Below the pieces are notes generated by a model. That model searched no databases. It saw only the letters and a program-made list of their open reading frames with translations, and was not told where the DNA came from. Positions 1 through 10,932 of a stretch of 64,000 nt of DNA are shown here, one piece after another (positions within the stretch are counted from its first letter, which is position 1; each line of letters begins with the position of its first letter). Location: NCBI GenBank assembly GCA_033439795.1, contig JAUTDP010000004.1, positions 3,286,001 to 3,350,000 of the forward strand, in the 5' to 3' direction. The translations under genes and the position numbers were made by a program. This DNA is from Sordaria brevicollis. Its lineage: Eukaryota > Ascomycota > Sordariomycetes > Sordariales > Sordariaceae.

Positions 1-955
1 CACCATCCGGGCCTGCAGTGCCACCACGTCTTTTCCTCGCGAGCAGAAGCCGTTCCCACGGTTTCCTCCATGCGGAGTCCAAACTCACAATCGGCTCTCC
101 GTTCGTGGTCACCTTCAGCCATATCCACTCGCCCACCAGTTCGACTTGCCACTCATCAAAGATGCCCTTCGGGCCCGTGAGAGTGTCGGCAGCTCGCGCC
201 GAGTTTGTCACCCACACAGCGACAAGACCGTCCTCCGAAAGGTGTGACGCGACGGGAATCTGCGAGAGGAGGTCCCTGATAGAATCCGCGTCACGAACTG
301 GCTGGTAAATGCGTTTTCCCTTTTTCCTCTTCGCAGACCGGTTGGGCCATGGCGGGTCCATGATGATCAGGTCAAACCCCTTGGATGGCGCCGTCGCGAG
401 AAACTGAGATCGCTGAGACTCCACCGTCCCAAGCAGGTAGTGAGATGCCTTGGGAATGATGTAATGTGAAAGATCTGACTCTGTCGGCGTCGTCCCACCA
501 AGGGCATCATCGCCAAGCTCGTTAGGGCCTCTTCTCGCTTTGTCTTCTGAGACATCGTCAGCAGCATCCTCTTCTTCGTTAGACCCCCGTTTTCCGTTGC
601 GATTGACATCCTCCGCCTTTGGTAGGCAATGACGCGGTAAACACCATTCCCGTCCTTTGTAAGAGTTCTGAATGTCTTTGAGCGCCGCTTCGACAGCGAA
701 ACGGGTCATCAGTTCTGCGATATGAGCGGACGCGGTCGGAGCAGCGGACGGTGATTTCGATTTGGGTTCTGGAGTCTCAAACGGAGACGATGGAGGTTCT
801 GATGAGATCAAGGACCGAAGCTTCACCCCCGATGTTAGCGCGCCATCTTCTTCAAGTTCGCTTGGGAGGAGCTGAGCTTCCTCGAGCGAGCGAGGCAGAT
901 CAAGGAGGAACACAGTCTTGTTGTCATTGTGATATAGCACCGACGAGTGAACCAT
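1..955 (-). CDS. METTL4-like MT-A70 family adenine methyltransferase (3' end outside window)
   Basis: Single open frame from an ATG at 955-953 running off the left edge (about 318 codons seen, no intron needed). The DPPW catalytic motif of MT-A70 methyltransferases is at residues 200-203, in the context LIIMDPPWPNRS. It is followed by VAVWVTNSARA and GEWIWLKVT, as in the METTL4 branch rather than the Ime4/METTL3 branch. Family members transfer a methyl group from S-adenosylmethionine to the N6 of adenine in RNA (U2 snRNA, internal m6Am) or DNA. The substrate here cannot be read from the sequence. The first 130 residues are a family-variable region with an acidic, Ser/Pro-rich part. The C-terminus is missing. 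It is transcribed away from the carrier gene at 2322. Confidence 0.77.
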   Translation of the reverse strand, partial: MVHSSVLYHNDNKTVFLLDLPRSLEEAQLLPSELEEDGALTSGVKLRSLISSEPPSSPFETPEPKSKSPSAAPTASAHIAELMTRFAVEAALKDIQNSYKGREWCLPRHCLPKAEDVNRNGKRGSNEEEDAADDVSEDKARRGPNELGDDALGGTTPTESDLSHYIIPKASHYLLGTVESQRSQFLATAPSKGFDLIIMDPPWPNRSAKRKKGKRIYQPVRDADSIRDLLSQIPVASHLSEDGLVAVWVTNSARAADTLTGPKGIFDEWQVELVGEWIWLKVTTNGEPIVSLDSAWRKPWERLLLARKRRGGTAGPDG

Positions 956-2321
956 GTTCTCACTTCTCACTGAGCCGGTGCTGTGAGCCTGGGCGGGATG
1001 GGGATCCGTTGGACGAATGTCCTTGTCTGGGGATGAGGGACCAGACCCGGTTTATCGCTGCACCCCGCAAAAACCTCGAGCAGAAACAGGGACGAAGCGC
1101 GGAGGAAGATCGTGATTCAGGTCCCAGATCATCCAAACAGTGGGAGTGTTGCAACTGCCCTGCCAGGTCCCGTCCAGTCGCAGCTAGCGATGATGCTGAA
1201 TGTGGAGCCTCAATCACGGCGGATGGATGCGGGTGAAAGGGTCCTCCAGAATTGGTAACAAAGACAGGTCGTACGTAACAATCGATAACAATTTCACAAG
1301 CCGAGGACAATGGCGGCCTTCTGGACGTCTGGGCCGCGCTACACTATCGCTTGAGGGTCTCGTGACCAGCACAAATGGTTCCAGGTTGTTTTGCAGATTA
1401 CTCAGCCCCGCAACGGTTCCAGGTTTCCAGAATGGCTTCGGCAATCCTCGGCTGGCAGGGACCGGCTGGCGGGGGAATTTGGGAATTTGGAGGTCAAAGT
1501 GAGAGCACCTGCACCCGAAGCGGTGTTGGAGAGAGAGAACGGTGGACTTTTTGAATGCGCCCTCCAATGTCGCTTTCCCCGGCTCCGCTGCAAACCGTGT
1601 GATGTAATAATTCCAGTACAGTAATTACCCCTGCAGTTGCAAGTGGGGCGTGCAACTCGATTTCTTTGCAAAAGGGGGGGCTTTGCAAAAGAGGGAGGAA
1701 GTGCACAGGCCACCCTAAAGCCTTCTGGCCAATGGGCGAGGGCGACCAGCGCGAAAAAGGGGGTCGCCAAGCCCCCGGTATGCGGGTATAAGTTACCGCA
1801 CCACCAAAATCAGACCCCTGCTTTTGCAAAATCCGGCCTTGAGCCGTTGCAATAGCAGTTAGCAATCCTCCCCCGCAGACGGAATGCGTGCAGCCAGATT
1901 CCTTAGCAAAAGGGGGGGTTTTAGCAAAAGGGGGGGCTTGCAACTGCAGGGATAATTACTGTACCTGTATCGAACCCTCCGAAATACCTTCACTTTTCCT
2001 GTATCACGACACCATCACCAACATCTTTCATTCCTAGACTCAGTTCACAAACCAGGGCTTTCTTCACATTCAATTCCGAGAACCCATTAGCCCCCAATTC
2101 CTTCATCCTGGCGCCGCAACTATAGGGTTGTGTTTTTAGCTTGTGATCGCAAAAACCAAAAAAAAAATCGTTAACTACCGTCGCATCGCCGAATTTACAT
2201 CTTTTACACGAAAACTTTTCAGCCGGCAATGCGCCTATAGAAAGCGCATTCTTTCCGAATTCTCAAGTACGATCCATTGCAGGCGGTATTGTGAGCCCCT
2301 TCGAGGCCCGCGTCAGAGGGA
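956..2321. other. Intergenic region between divergent genes
   Basis: Shared 5' region of the methyltransferase (minus) and carrier (plus) genes. It holds the MITE at 1619-1961. No protein-coding segment is supported. The short reading frames here overlap each other on both strands and show no recognisable family. Confidence 0.6.
1619..1961. mobile_element. 343-bp MITE, Tc1/mariner type, TA target duplication
   Basis: Terminal inverted repeats of 25 bp (1619-1643 and 1937-1961) begin CAGTAATTA and differ at one base. TA lies directly outside both ends (1617-1618 and 1962-1963). The interior has no coding capacity. It carries three copies of a GCAAAAGGGGGGG unit, with G7 runs at 1674-1680, 1912-1918 and 1930-1936. 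TA duplication, CAGT start and small size fit a non-autonomous Tc1/mariner element. Confidence 0.85.
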
Positions 2322-3607
2322 ATGCCCCCGGCGCTCATCAGTCATGCCTCCATGCCGGGCAGCACATCAAACGAACCACGAGAGGTAGCAGTCGATGCGT
2401 TCCGGTTAGGAGGAAGGATACAGAAAGAGAAGGGCGAAGCAGCTGTATGTCCGACAGACGATGAGGCTGCCGTACCGCGGTCAAAGAAGGATTCCGACAG
2501 TTCACAGAAGAAGCGGAGTCTGGATTACGTCTGGAGATCGGGGGTAGCGGGAGGCTTGGCCGGATGTGCGGTATGTATATCAAGTGTGGTCGTAACTCGT
2601 CGCATTCCACGACGCAACTCAAAAGGACGGCTTTGACTGATTATTTCCTCTGACAGGCCAAAACCGTTGTCGCACCGCTTGACCGGGTCAAGATCCTCTT
2701 CCAGGCTCGCAATCCACACTTCCTCAAGTATGCGGGCTCGTGGTGGGGCTTTGGGGAAGCCATCAAAGACATTTACCGGCAGGATGGACCGATGGGTCTC
2801 TTTAGGGGGCATTCGGCAACCCTTCTCAGGATCTTTCCGTATGCCGGCATCAAATTCTTAGCCTACGAGCAAGTCAGGGCACTCGTCATCACCCGGAAGG
2901 ACCAGGAAACCCCGCTACGGCGGCTTATCAGCGGCTCGCTCGCCGGCGTCACCTCTGTCTTCTTCACATACCCGCTCGAAGTCATCCGAGTACGACTAGC
3001 ATTCGAAACGAAACGAGAAGGCCGGTCCTCCCTCCGATCCATTATCCGGCAAATATACAGCGAAAACGCCATGACTATACCCGAAAACGCGCCATCTCTT
3101 ATGCGAAACATGGCCGCGGCCTCAGCGCACGCGCCTTCGCTGATTCCGCGGACTGGCCTCGTCAACTTTTATCGCGGCTTCTCCCCGACTCTGCTCGGCA
3201 TGCTTCCCTACGCCGGCATGTCCTTCCTCACACACGATACGGTCGGTGACATCTTCCGGCACCCCAAGCTCGCGAAATGGACGACACTACCACAACCCGA
3301 TAATGCCCCGGCTGGCAAGGCTGCTCCTCTGCGCTCATGGGCGGAGCTTTCGGCCGGTGGTATCGCGGGTCTGGTGTCACAAACGGTGTCGTACCCCTTG
3401 GAAGTCATCAGACGCCGGATGCAGGTTGGCGGAGCGGTCGGCGATGGTCATAGGATGACCATTGGCGAGACGGCCAAGCTGATCATGAGGGAGCGTGGGT
3501 TCCGCGGCTTTTTTGTCGGTTTGACGATTGGATATGCGAAGGTGGTTCCCATGGTGGCTGCGAGCTTCTATACTTACGAAAGGTTAAAGACATATTTTGG
3601 CATATAA
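2322..3607 (+). CDS. leu5: Mitochondrial carrier, Leu5-type coenzyme A transporter
   Basis: Two exons, 2322-2570 and 2657-3607, encode 398 residues; the 86-base intron starts GTATGT. Three mitochondrial-carrier repeats are visible, each opened by its signature: PLDRVK (about residue 91), YPLEVIRVR (about 187) and YPLEVIRRR (about 328). The stretches PLDRVKILFQ, GHSATLLRIFPYAGIKF and SGSLAGV match the yeast Leu5/SLC25A42 branch, which moves coenzyme A (or a precursor) into mitochondria and is needed for leucine synthesis. The first 70 residues are a polar, fungal-type extension. The ATG at 2322 is the first in frame; a second at residue 11 is also possible. The protein should lie in the inner mitochondrial membrane with six membrane segments. 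Confidence 0.9.
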
Positions 3608-5300
3608 GAGATGGAGACAGCTCGCACTTTTTTTATATCCTGTTTCGGTAGGCCGAGGTAGGGGGTCTTGAAACGGTGCGGTCAGCAAGACTTGGGTTTT
3701 ACTTACTACAACGGGGTCATTCGTACTTTGGGGTGTACTCACGAGACACATTTTCATGGCGTTGGTTGGCTTTTCTGCTTGATAGGCATATGAATACACA
3801 GATACAGATATTCTTGGCTTAGACTTGAAGAGATGTCATTTTTCGTGCTTGACCAACTTGAGCATTTCTGTATCTTCTGGAGAGTATTTCATTCTTAGCT
3901 ACAAGGCGCTTGTCGCTACCTCGGTCCGCCAGGCTTGCCCTATCACCAATGATGGGCTTGCTCATATACAAGTAGGTCGTCGGCAAGCCACCAGACCAAC
4001 AGCATCATAGATTTTACTACAGGCTATGAAGCTCAGCTAAGCCTACTGTTCAGGTTAGCACATTATACACTCCATTTACGCTGCCTGTGCTCCTATCACG
4101 TAATGTTGAACCATCTCTTTTAAGGACGTCATACTGGGTATGGCTCCCGAAACACAACCACCCGGATGGCAGTGCTAACCTTGCGGTAGTTTCTACACGC
4201 ACGAGCAACACGAAGGCAGTCAGAATAGACGGAGATAATGGACGGTCGGTCATTTGGGGCGCTAGGTCTATTTCGAGCTGGCAATCGACCCGAGTACATC
4301 TATGCGGTTCGATCAACTTGAGGTCGTTTATGCGGATGAACACTTATTCCCTGTCCTTTGAAGTTGTATTCACCATTTTCAGTTTCTTCTGCTGTCAATC
4401 TTCTTGCGCTCATTTCCCTTTGTTTCTTTTGTTCTTTGCACTGCTATCTCCCGTACCGGGGAAAACAGACAAGCAGCTCCGGGCAGGGTGCACACACTTC
4501 TTGTCCTCTACCTATTCTGAAGTCCGAAGTACTTGATAAGATCGCGAATATCTTGATACAGATAGGCTCTTTTTGCTTTACGGTATCATTACGTCAAACT
4601 GTTATCGAGTGTCCTGTATATGTACATCGTGACTGCGCCACTCGCCGACGACGTCTAGGATTGCTAACATTAGGAGCAACCCAGCCACGACAATTAAAAG
4701 CCTCCGTCATCATCGAACGCTTATAGAGCTTAAAGAAAGTCTGCATTCAGACTTCTGGAAATTTACATCCATCTGCCTACACCTGCCTTCCTATCTCAAT
4801 TCTCGGTCACAGGTCCCTTTAGCATAGGGGTAGGATAATGTGACATTCAACCTCCCTTACATCCTTGGCCTTTGAATGTTTTTTTACGACTTCGTTTCTT
4901 CTCATCCGTTTGTTATGAAGGATTTTGTTCCTAAACGGCGGCAGTGGAAGAAATTGACAGCATCGGAAAAATGTTTTCAGAATGTATAAATTCTTACAAA
5001 TGTCGTCAGTGTACCTTACATCTGTCCGATCCGTATTGCACACCCTGCACGCATGCCTGTAAATCTTGCCGGGACTCGGCATATACATGTACGTTTTGCT
5101 GGGTATCAGCACATCCAACGGAGCGCGTCCCTACATACATGAGCATGAGCATTGTAGCCAGCAGCAGACATGAGACGGTTTTTTACCTAGCTATAAAACG
5201 TCCGTCCCTTCGTCGTCGCCATGGTGTATTACATCTCTCTTCCATCCCTCTTGCTATTCAACTTTTCTTTCAAGGTTAACACCACCTCACCTCTATCAAA
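3608..5300. other. Intergenic region, no supported gene
   Basis: About 1.7 kb downstream of the carrier gene. The first 100 bases are probably its 3' UTR. The rest has only short overlapping frames with no family resemblance and no clear repeats. The last 80 bases before 5301 are pyrimidine-rich, as in Neurospora 5' leaders. Confidence 0.5.
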
Positions 5301-5537
5301 ATGGACCGCACCACCCCCTTTGGTTTCTTCAGAGATTGTCTCAAAGCAATTATTGAAGATCGCCTCGAACGAAGGGGTCTCTTTGTTGAAGACATTGAGA
5401 TGTTTGTCAATGTCATTATCGTCATTCTTTTCGACGAGGTCTTTCCCGAAGAGGACGACGATGAAATCCCGCATCAACTTCACCGTCTCGCCGCGGCTAT
5501 TGCTCACGCCGCTTATGAGGTTGGCCTCATTCCTTAA
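5301..5537 (+). CDS. Possible small gene, 78-residue acidic protein
   Basis: An ATG in good context (CAAAATGGAC) after a pyrimidine-rich leader opens a 78-codon frame ending at 5537. The product begins MDRTTPFGFFRDCLK and has an acidic PEEDDDE patch near residue 54. I do not recognise it. Splice-like signals follow: CTGAC then CGCAG at about 5647, GTAAAATC at 5673, and TTACTGAC then AAAAG at about 5742. After the last acceptor, a frame beginning GFRKHEGHRGFKQKK stays open into the palindromic element at 5888. A longer spliced gene is therefore possible, but I could not join the exons in frame. It may be a broken gene or chance. Confidence 0.33.
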   Translation: MDRTTPFGFFRDCLKAIIEDRLERRGLFVEDIEMFVNVIIVILFDEVFPEEDDDEIPHQLHRLAAAIAHAAYEVGLIP

Positions 5538-6626
5538 AGGCATGTTTCTCTCCCGGCGATGCTTGCTACTTACCTGCCGTCATTCTCGTTTCCTATCTCT
5601 GGTCGCGCGAAAGCAGTTGAGGTACTGACTGAGATGAACTACTCGCAGTGTCGCCTACACCCACCATCAAGGTAAAATCAAACGCAGAAACTGTCCTAAT
5701 CTTGCCCCTTCATTCTGTGTTGTTACTGACTCTCTCAAAAGGGTTTCCGAAAACATGAAGGCCACCGCGGCTTTAAACAAAAGAAGCCCAAGGCACCTTT
5801 CAAATGTTTTCAAGCTACCTACGAACCAGTCGTCGGGGTGGGGAGATTTTACACTTTCAAGGATTTTGCAATTCACATTAGCACATACAGTATAAACTCG
5901 ACTGATCTGTTTTGCGGGTTACATGCTTGACATAAAATTGCTGGTGTTAAGTATGTAGACCGCGAAACAGAGCAGTCGAGTTTATACGGTATCGCATTTC
6001 TCTGCGTTCTTCTTCATCGATGGCCAGAGCCAAGAGGGAAATTTATATAGAGGCGCATGTAGTTACATATTCAAAGTCAACTGTAACCGTAACAGTGTTC
6101 CCCCATTTTGATAATGGAGACCTAGTTCAAGACTCAATATGGCCCAATTTCTGCCTTTGCAAGGTCCATGTTGACTCTCATTCCCAGAACACATGAATAT
6201 GCCCAAAGACAACATAGTCGCTAATCTTAAGGCCGTAGGTGTTAATGCTAGACCCACCCCTGTCCATCGGTCGACTGTAAAGCACCAGACCCTTTTGAAT
6301 GTGTTTCCAGGCCTGTAATTGTCTGGAGTCTGGACTCTCAACTTTATCAGTCCTGCTTTCAAGACATCGCCCAACTAATCACGTGAAATGAGTTCGAAGT
6401 GCACAGGAAAGGATTGTCAAGATGGTGAGTGTATGTGATCATAAGTCTTTGTTCATTAGACACTTTCAGGGTAGGTACTCTTAATTCTTCCTTTGACCCA
6501 TGGCTGAATTCTAGCTATCGCTTTTATGCTTCATATGCATTTTTGCCCTGCCCAATAATCATTATATCATAATATGTAGTAAGAAAAGGAAAGAAAACCA
6601 TTGCATCAAATCAGAGAACCCTTCTT
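5538..6626. other. Intergenic region with palindromic MITE
   Basis: Contains possible 3' exons of the small gene (5650-5880) and the element at 5888-5989. From 5990 to 6626 lies the downstream flank of the phosphate permease gene. A 103-codon minus-strand frame at 6063-6374 shows no family features and is not called. Confidence 0.5.
5888..5989. mobile_element. 102-bp palindromic MITE with TA target duplication
   Basis: Arms of about 43 bp begin C[A/C]GTATAAACTCGACTG and differ at roughly eight positions, mostly C/T or A/G. They are separated by about 15 bp, so the whole element can fold into one hairpin. TA lies outside each end (5886-5887 and 5990-5991). There is no coding capacity. Confidence 0.8.
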
Positions 6627-8422
6627 TTAGGCATGCACGGCACCACTACTCGTGGGCGCCGCTTCTGAGGACTTGTTCTCAGCGACAGTGGTGTTGTTGG
6701 CTTGAGCCTGAGCAATCATCTCATCCTCATCGCTCATGTCATACTCGCCCGCCAGTTCCTCGAGCGTCTTCCTCTTGGTCTCGGGGATCAGGAAGGTGGT
6801 TCCGACACCGAGCAACATGAAGAGGGCGTAGATCTGGAGAACGTGGTTCATCCAGGGGTTGGGGTTGCCACCGGGGACGGCGCCGCGGGTGCGGAGAGGG
6901 GCGATGGCACCCTGGCCGATGATGGAGCCGATCTTGCCCATGGCGGCGCTGATACCGTGAGAGGTAGACCTGTAGCGGGTGGGGAAGACCTCGCCGGGAA
7001 CGATGAAGGTGGTGGCATTGGGGCCGAAGTTGAAGAAGAACTGGGCGAGGACGAAGATGGCAAGCAGGGCGTTGGGCGAAAGCTTGTTGTAGGCGAAACC
7101 CATGACCACGAAGAGGACTGTAAGGATACCGAAGCCCATGAACTGGATAGGCTTGCGGCCGACGGTATCAACAGTGAAGACAGTAACCCAGTAGCCGGGG
7201 ACGGCACCAGCAAGGACGATGATCATGTTACCGACAGCGGTGTTGTACAGGATCTCGTAGGTGTTCTTGGCGCCGGTGGTGGAGTAGCCGATGACGTCGA
7301 GGATGGTAGCGTTGTTGAGCGAGACACCGTAGTAGGCAATGTCGAGGAAGCACCAAGAGAGAGCAGTACCGGCAAGCAGCATGGCGTTCTTGCGCTTAGA
7401 GTAGTGACGGAAGAAGTCCCTCCAGCTGGCCTTGGGGATCTCCATCTTCTTCTCGGCCTCCTGCTGGCCGGCAATGCGGGTGATCTCATCGGGCTGACCC
7501 TTGGGCTCGCCCTTCTTGAAAGCCTCAATGTCATCGGTGCCCTGCTCAATGTCCTTCTGGACGTCGAAAGTGTAACGGGGAGTCTCGGGGATGGTCAAAC
7601 GGTAGTAAAGGGCAATGCAGCCGGGAACGGCACCCAGACCAATGACTGTGCGCCACATCTTGTCAACGGCAACGGCACAGTCTCCAGTGCAGGAACCAAG
7701 ATCGGGAGCAACCTCCAGCGACTTCTTGAAGCCGAGGGTGACGAACAACATGACAAGGGCAGCAGCAAGCTGGCCAAGACCCTGCATGGCGAAGACGGCA
7801 CCCATCATGGCACCTCTCCACTTGGTTGTAGCAAACTCGGAAGTAATGATACTGGAAAGAGGATAGTCTCCACCGATACCAACACCCTATATTACATGTG
7901 TTAGCTTGATGTTTCTCATAGGCTGTGATCTTTTGGAGAAGTGCTTACCATGAGGACACGCCAGAAGATGATAATGCCGATGATGTTGACGGAAGGAGAA
8001 CCGGAGGTCAAAGCCTGGGCGAGAGTGGCGAAGATGATGAAGAGCAATTCCAATCCGTACATGTTCTTGCGACCGAAGATATCAGCAGCGGCACCGAAGC
8101 CAACCTGGCCAATAACTGTGCCGGCAGATGTTGCGAGCTTGATGGCGGTGTCGGAGTTGTGAGGCATCTTGCCGACGCCGGGGAAGTAGACAATGCCGAC
8201 CATGAGGGTCAGAAGAGAGACAGTGAAGATGTCGTAAGAGTCTGTGAAGAAACCGACACCGGCGACGGCAACGGCGCGGACGTGGTACCAGCCGAATGGT
8301 GCCTTGTCGACCTCGGCGAGGGCGAGTCTTCGCCTCTCATTTGGGTCCTTAATGTGAAGGAAGTCGTTGTGGAAGTTGTGGTAGGCATTGTTGCCTCCGG
8401 CAGTCTTCTTAGGGGCACCCAT
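6627..8422 (-). CDS. pho-5: High-affinity phosphate permease (Pho84/PHO-5 family, MFS)
   Basis: Two exons on the minus strand, 8422-7949 and 7886-6627, encode 577 residues. The 62-base intron has GTAAGC and ATATAG ends. The sequence is that of fungal H+/phosphate symporters of the Pho84 family and very close to Neurospora PHO-5: GFFTDSYDIF in the first helix, GGDYPLSSIITSEFATTKWRG around the fourth and fifth helices, and IVPGEVFPTRYRSTSHG in the second half. Twelve membrane segments and a large central cytoplasmic loop (KGQPDEITRI) are expected. It imports phosphate at the plasma membrane. In Neurospora this gene class is switched on in phosphate starvation by the bHLH factor NUC-1, and a CACGTG site lies 444 bp upstream. 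Length is normal for the family. Confidence 0.95.
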
Positions 8423-10932
8423 GGCTTGTTGTTGTGAGGGGAGTATCGAATACTCGAGACACTAGGAGTGCTCAAGGCAACAAAGCCGGAATTGGTGAAG
8501 AGACTGGTTGGTCCTAGGGAACCAAGGAATGTGAAAGGGTTGAAGAGCTTGAGGGGGCTGATGTCGAGAAGAGATAGAAGGGAGGGATGAAGGTGGCATG
8601 TCGTGGGAATTTATCTTATAGAAGGAATAGGCCGAATAGGACCACCACGTCCCGAGGATAATTCCCATGGGATGGCGTAAAAGACGGGCGATCCCCGAGA
8701 CACCCACCCTGTCCCGCGGGATATCCAGATACGTAGCTGGAAGCACCCACTCTCACACCAATGGCTGATCAATATTTTTGCTTTTACGAGCTATCGAACC
8801 CATTCTGCTCAGTATCCCCTGTGCAGAATCTTCCTCCCAGCCGACAGAGAACCTATCTTTTCGCACACGTGGGTAGTTTCCAAATACAGGCGAGCCGTTC
8901 AACCTCGCCGTACCATAATGCGGCCAAGCAAAGACGGTGGAGGTAACTACGGCAAAACTCTGAAAGCTTCGATCACTTGGCGACTATCGAGGCACGCGAG
9001 CACTTGCGGTTTTGCACTCAGGAAGCGTCTGGATGCCTGGGCGCCCAGTTCGCCGCTGGCTGCTAGGTAGCTGGAGCGACAGAACATCGCATCCTGAAGG
9101 CCAAGACGTTGACTGCAAATGCTCAGCAGTTCGAGTGCTTGGCTGATGCTTGGGCAATGCTTGGGTGTCCAGTCTGGACGAGGCATGAAGCTCGTGGGCT
9201 CAGCGTTACACCTGATTGGTCAGATCCTCAAGGTGTGGGGGCTCCCAAGTCTAAGGTCAAGACAACAAGCTTCCCTCGGCTTTTGGACAAGATCGGTATT
9301 GGTCTAGGAATATCATGGAGGGCAGCATGGGCTTGGAGAATTGACGATTGTTTCATCGAAATCACTCCAATGAGTTCATCGCATCAATGGTCTTCGAGTG
9401 TCGTCAGAACACAGGGAGACTGGCTGACTGGCTGACTGGTACTATCGAGTCGAGTCGAGGCGAGTCAAGCCACAGACCTCAAAGTCTGGACCGGTCTGTT
9501 GCCCGTTCTGCCCCATCCAAGACCCCGACCTTCTCCTTCGCCTCTAACCTCACTTGGCAGCTTGGCACATCCACCGGCATGGGCCACTGCAACCCCAGAT
9601 ATGGACCCCAAAGGAGTCGCTGATTCCAGAGGCTCTTCCCCACGAATCGCATCGAGAGAGGACACACGTGTGGGCAAGATGCGCCGTGGTTCGCCTTTCG
9701 GTCATTGGCTGGCTTGGCTGAGTTGGTTCTTTTAAGGTTCTGTTGGACCCCTGTCACGGCAGCCGCAGAACACAGCCGACACTTTATTTGACCTACCCAC
9801 GTGCCCCAAGGACTTGGTATCCGCAACCCCAACATCCAAAAGTTCAGATGAAGGACTCGTCCGTAGAGGTAGCCGCGCACACAAGGGACAACATGAACGA
9901 TATGCCTTTCGTCTCATCTTTACAAAGTTTCGTCCAAAGCCCGTGCTTGTTCATCATCTGAAACTGGAGTAGAAAATACGTCTTGGTATGATATCAAGGT
10001 TAGAGACCGGCTTTTGTCGTTATGTATAAGTTGAGAGAGCATGAGAGCCCCGTGCGACTTTGATACGTATGTAGTAGTACGTTTCGATTGTCAGGCTTTC
10101 AGCACAAATCGTAAGACGTTGGTGTGTCCGCAATGACTCGGCCAATCACAATCCTGATTTCAACCACGAGATGAGAACATCAAACCACGACCTTCTTCCC
10201 TTTTGATATCAGCCAGTTTTGGAAGTTGATAGACTTGATGGAAATGACTTCAGTTCCGTAAATTCCGAGAGTCCTTTGTCGATAATGTGGTGTACAGCTG
10301 ATACAAATATTCCCGATGATTCCCGTACTCAACCCGCGTCTGCCATGGTTGATCTGTCAAACCAAGTGCCTGGTGCATGCCATGCCTTTCATTTGCATGT
10401 AGTGCGGCATACGTCGTCGACGAGCCGTCCCGGTGTCAACGAACTTCCGGGACCATACCGAGAGCACGCAGGCCCTCTGTGTCACTCCATTGGCTCTGTT
10501 GTTCGAGACAAGCTTTCTCGTCCTTCGCCCAAGCTTTCCCTTCTTGACACAAGCTTTTTGTTCTCTGCAGAAGCACTCTCCCGGTGTCTTGGGCGTGGGG
10601 GGTGACATCACGGTACAGATCGTCCGGCGACACAAGCAAGGGAGGGTGCCCAAGACTGTCAAGCATTTGCCAAGATGGGCAGAGTGAAGATCCTGCAAGG
10701 CATGATTGTAGTGTGTCACGGCGACGGCGTGTTCGTGTTTTGTGAGAGCCAAGATCCAGGTAGTGTCTTGGTAAGGCTGTGTGGCGGCGGCACAACTTGC
10801 AGCATTATATAACCCAAGGCGCTTGAAAAATGACAAGCGGATGGCGTATGTGTACCATTGCCCCCGTACCGTCGGTTTTGGGGCAACGTTGGTAGAGCGA
10901 AATCAGCTCTGTTTAGCTTCCTCCGATATATC
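8423..10932. other. Long intergenic region upstream of the phosphate permease
   Basis: About 2.5 kb between the permease start and the 3' end of hgh1. It has CACGTG at 8866, 9665 and 9798. Short direct repeats (GACTGGCT, GAGTC) lie at 9418-9470. Frames up to 159 codons overlap on both strands without family resemblance, so no gene is called. Confidence 0.5.
8866..8871. promoter_or_regulatory. CACGTG site upstream of the phosphate permease, candidate NUC-1 site
   Basis: The sequence is CACACGTGGG, 444 bases upstream of the permease start codon. CACGTG followed by GG is the strong form of the site bound by Pho4/NUC-1 bHLH regulators of phosphate genes. Assignment rests on the motif plus the neighbouring gene. 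Confidence 0.55.

Noticed and set aside
6702..7904. 400-codon plus-strand frame opposite the phosphate permease
   Set aside because: It mirrors the well-supported permease exon on the other strand. Its long open length comes from the codon bias of that gene, and its Gly/Asp-rich content matches no family.
7925..8437. 170-codon plus-strand frame opposite permease exon 1
   Set aside because: Same antisense artefact; the minus strand carries the conserved MFS protein.
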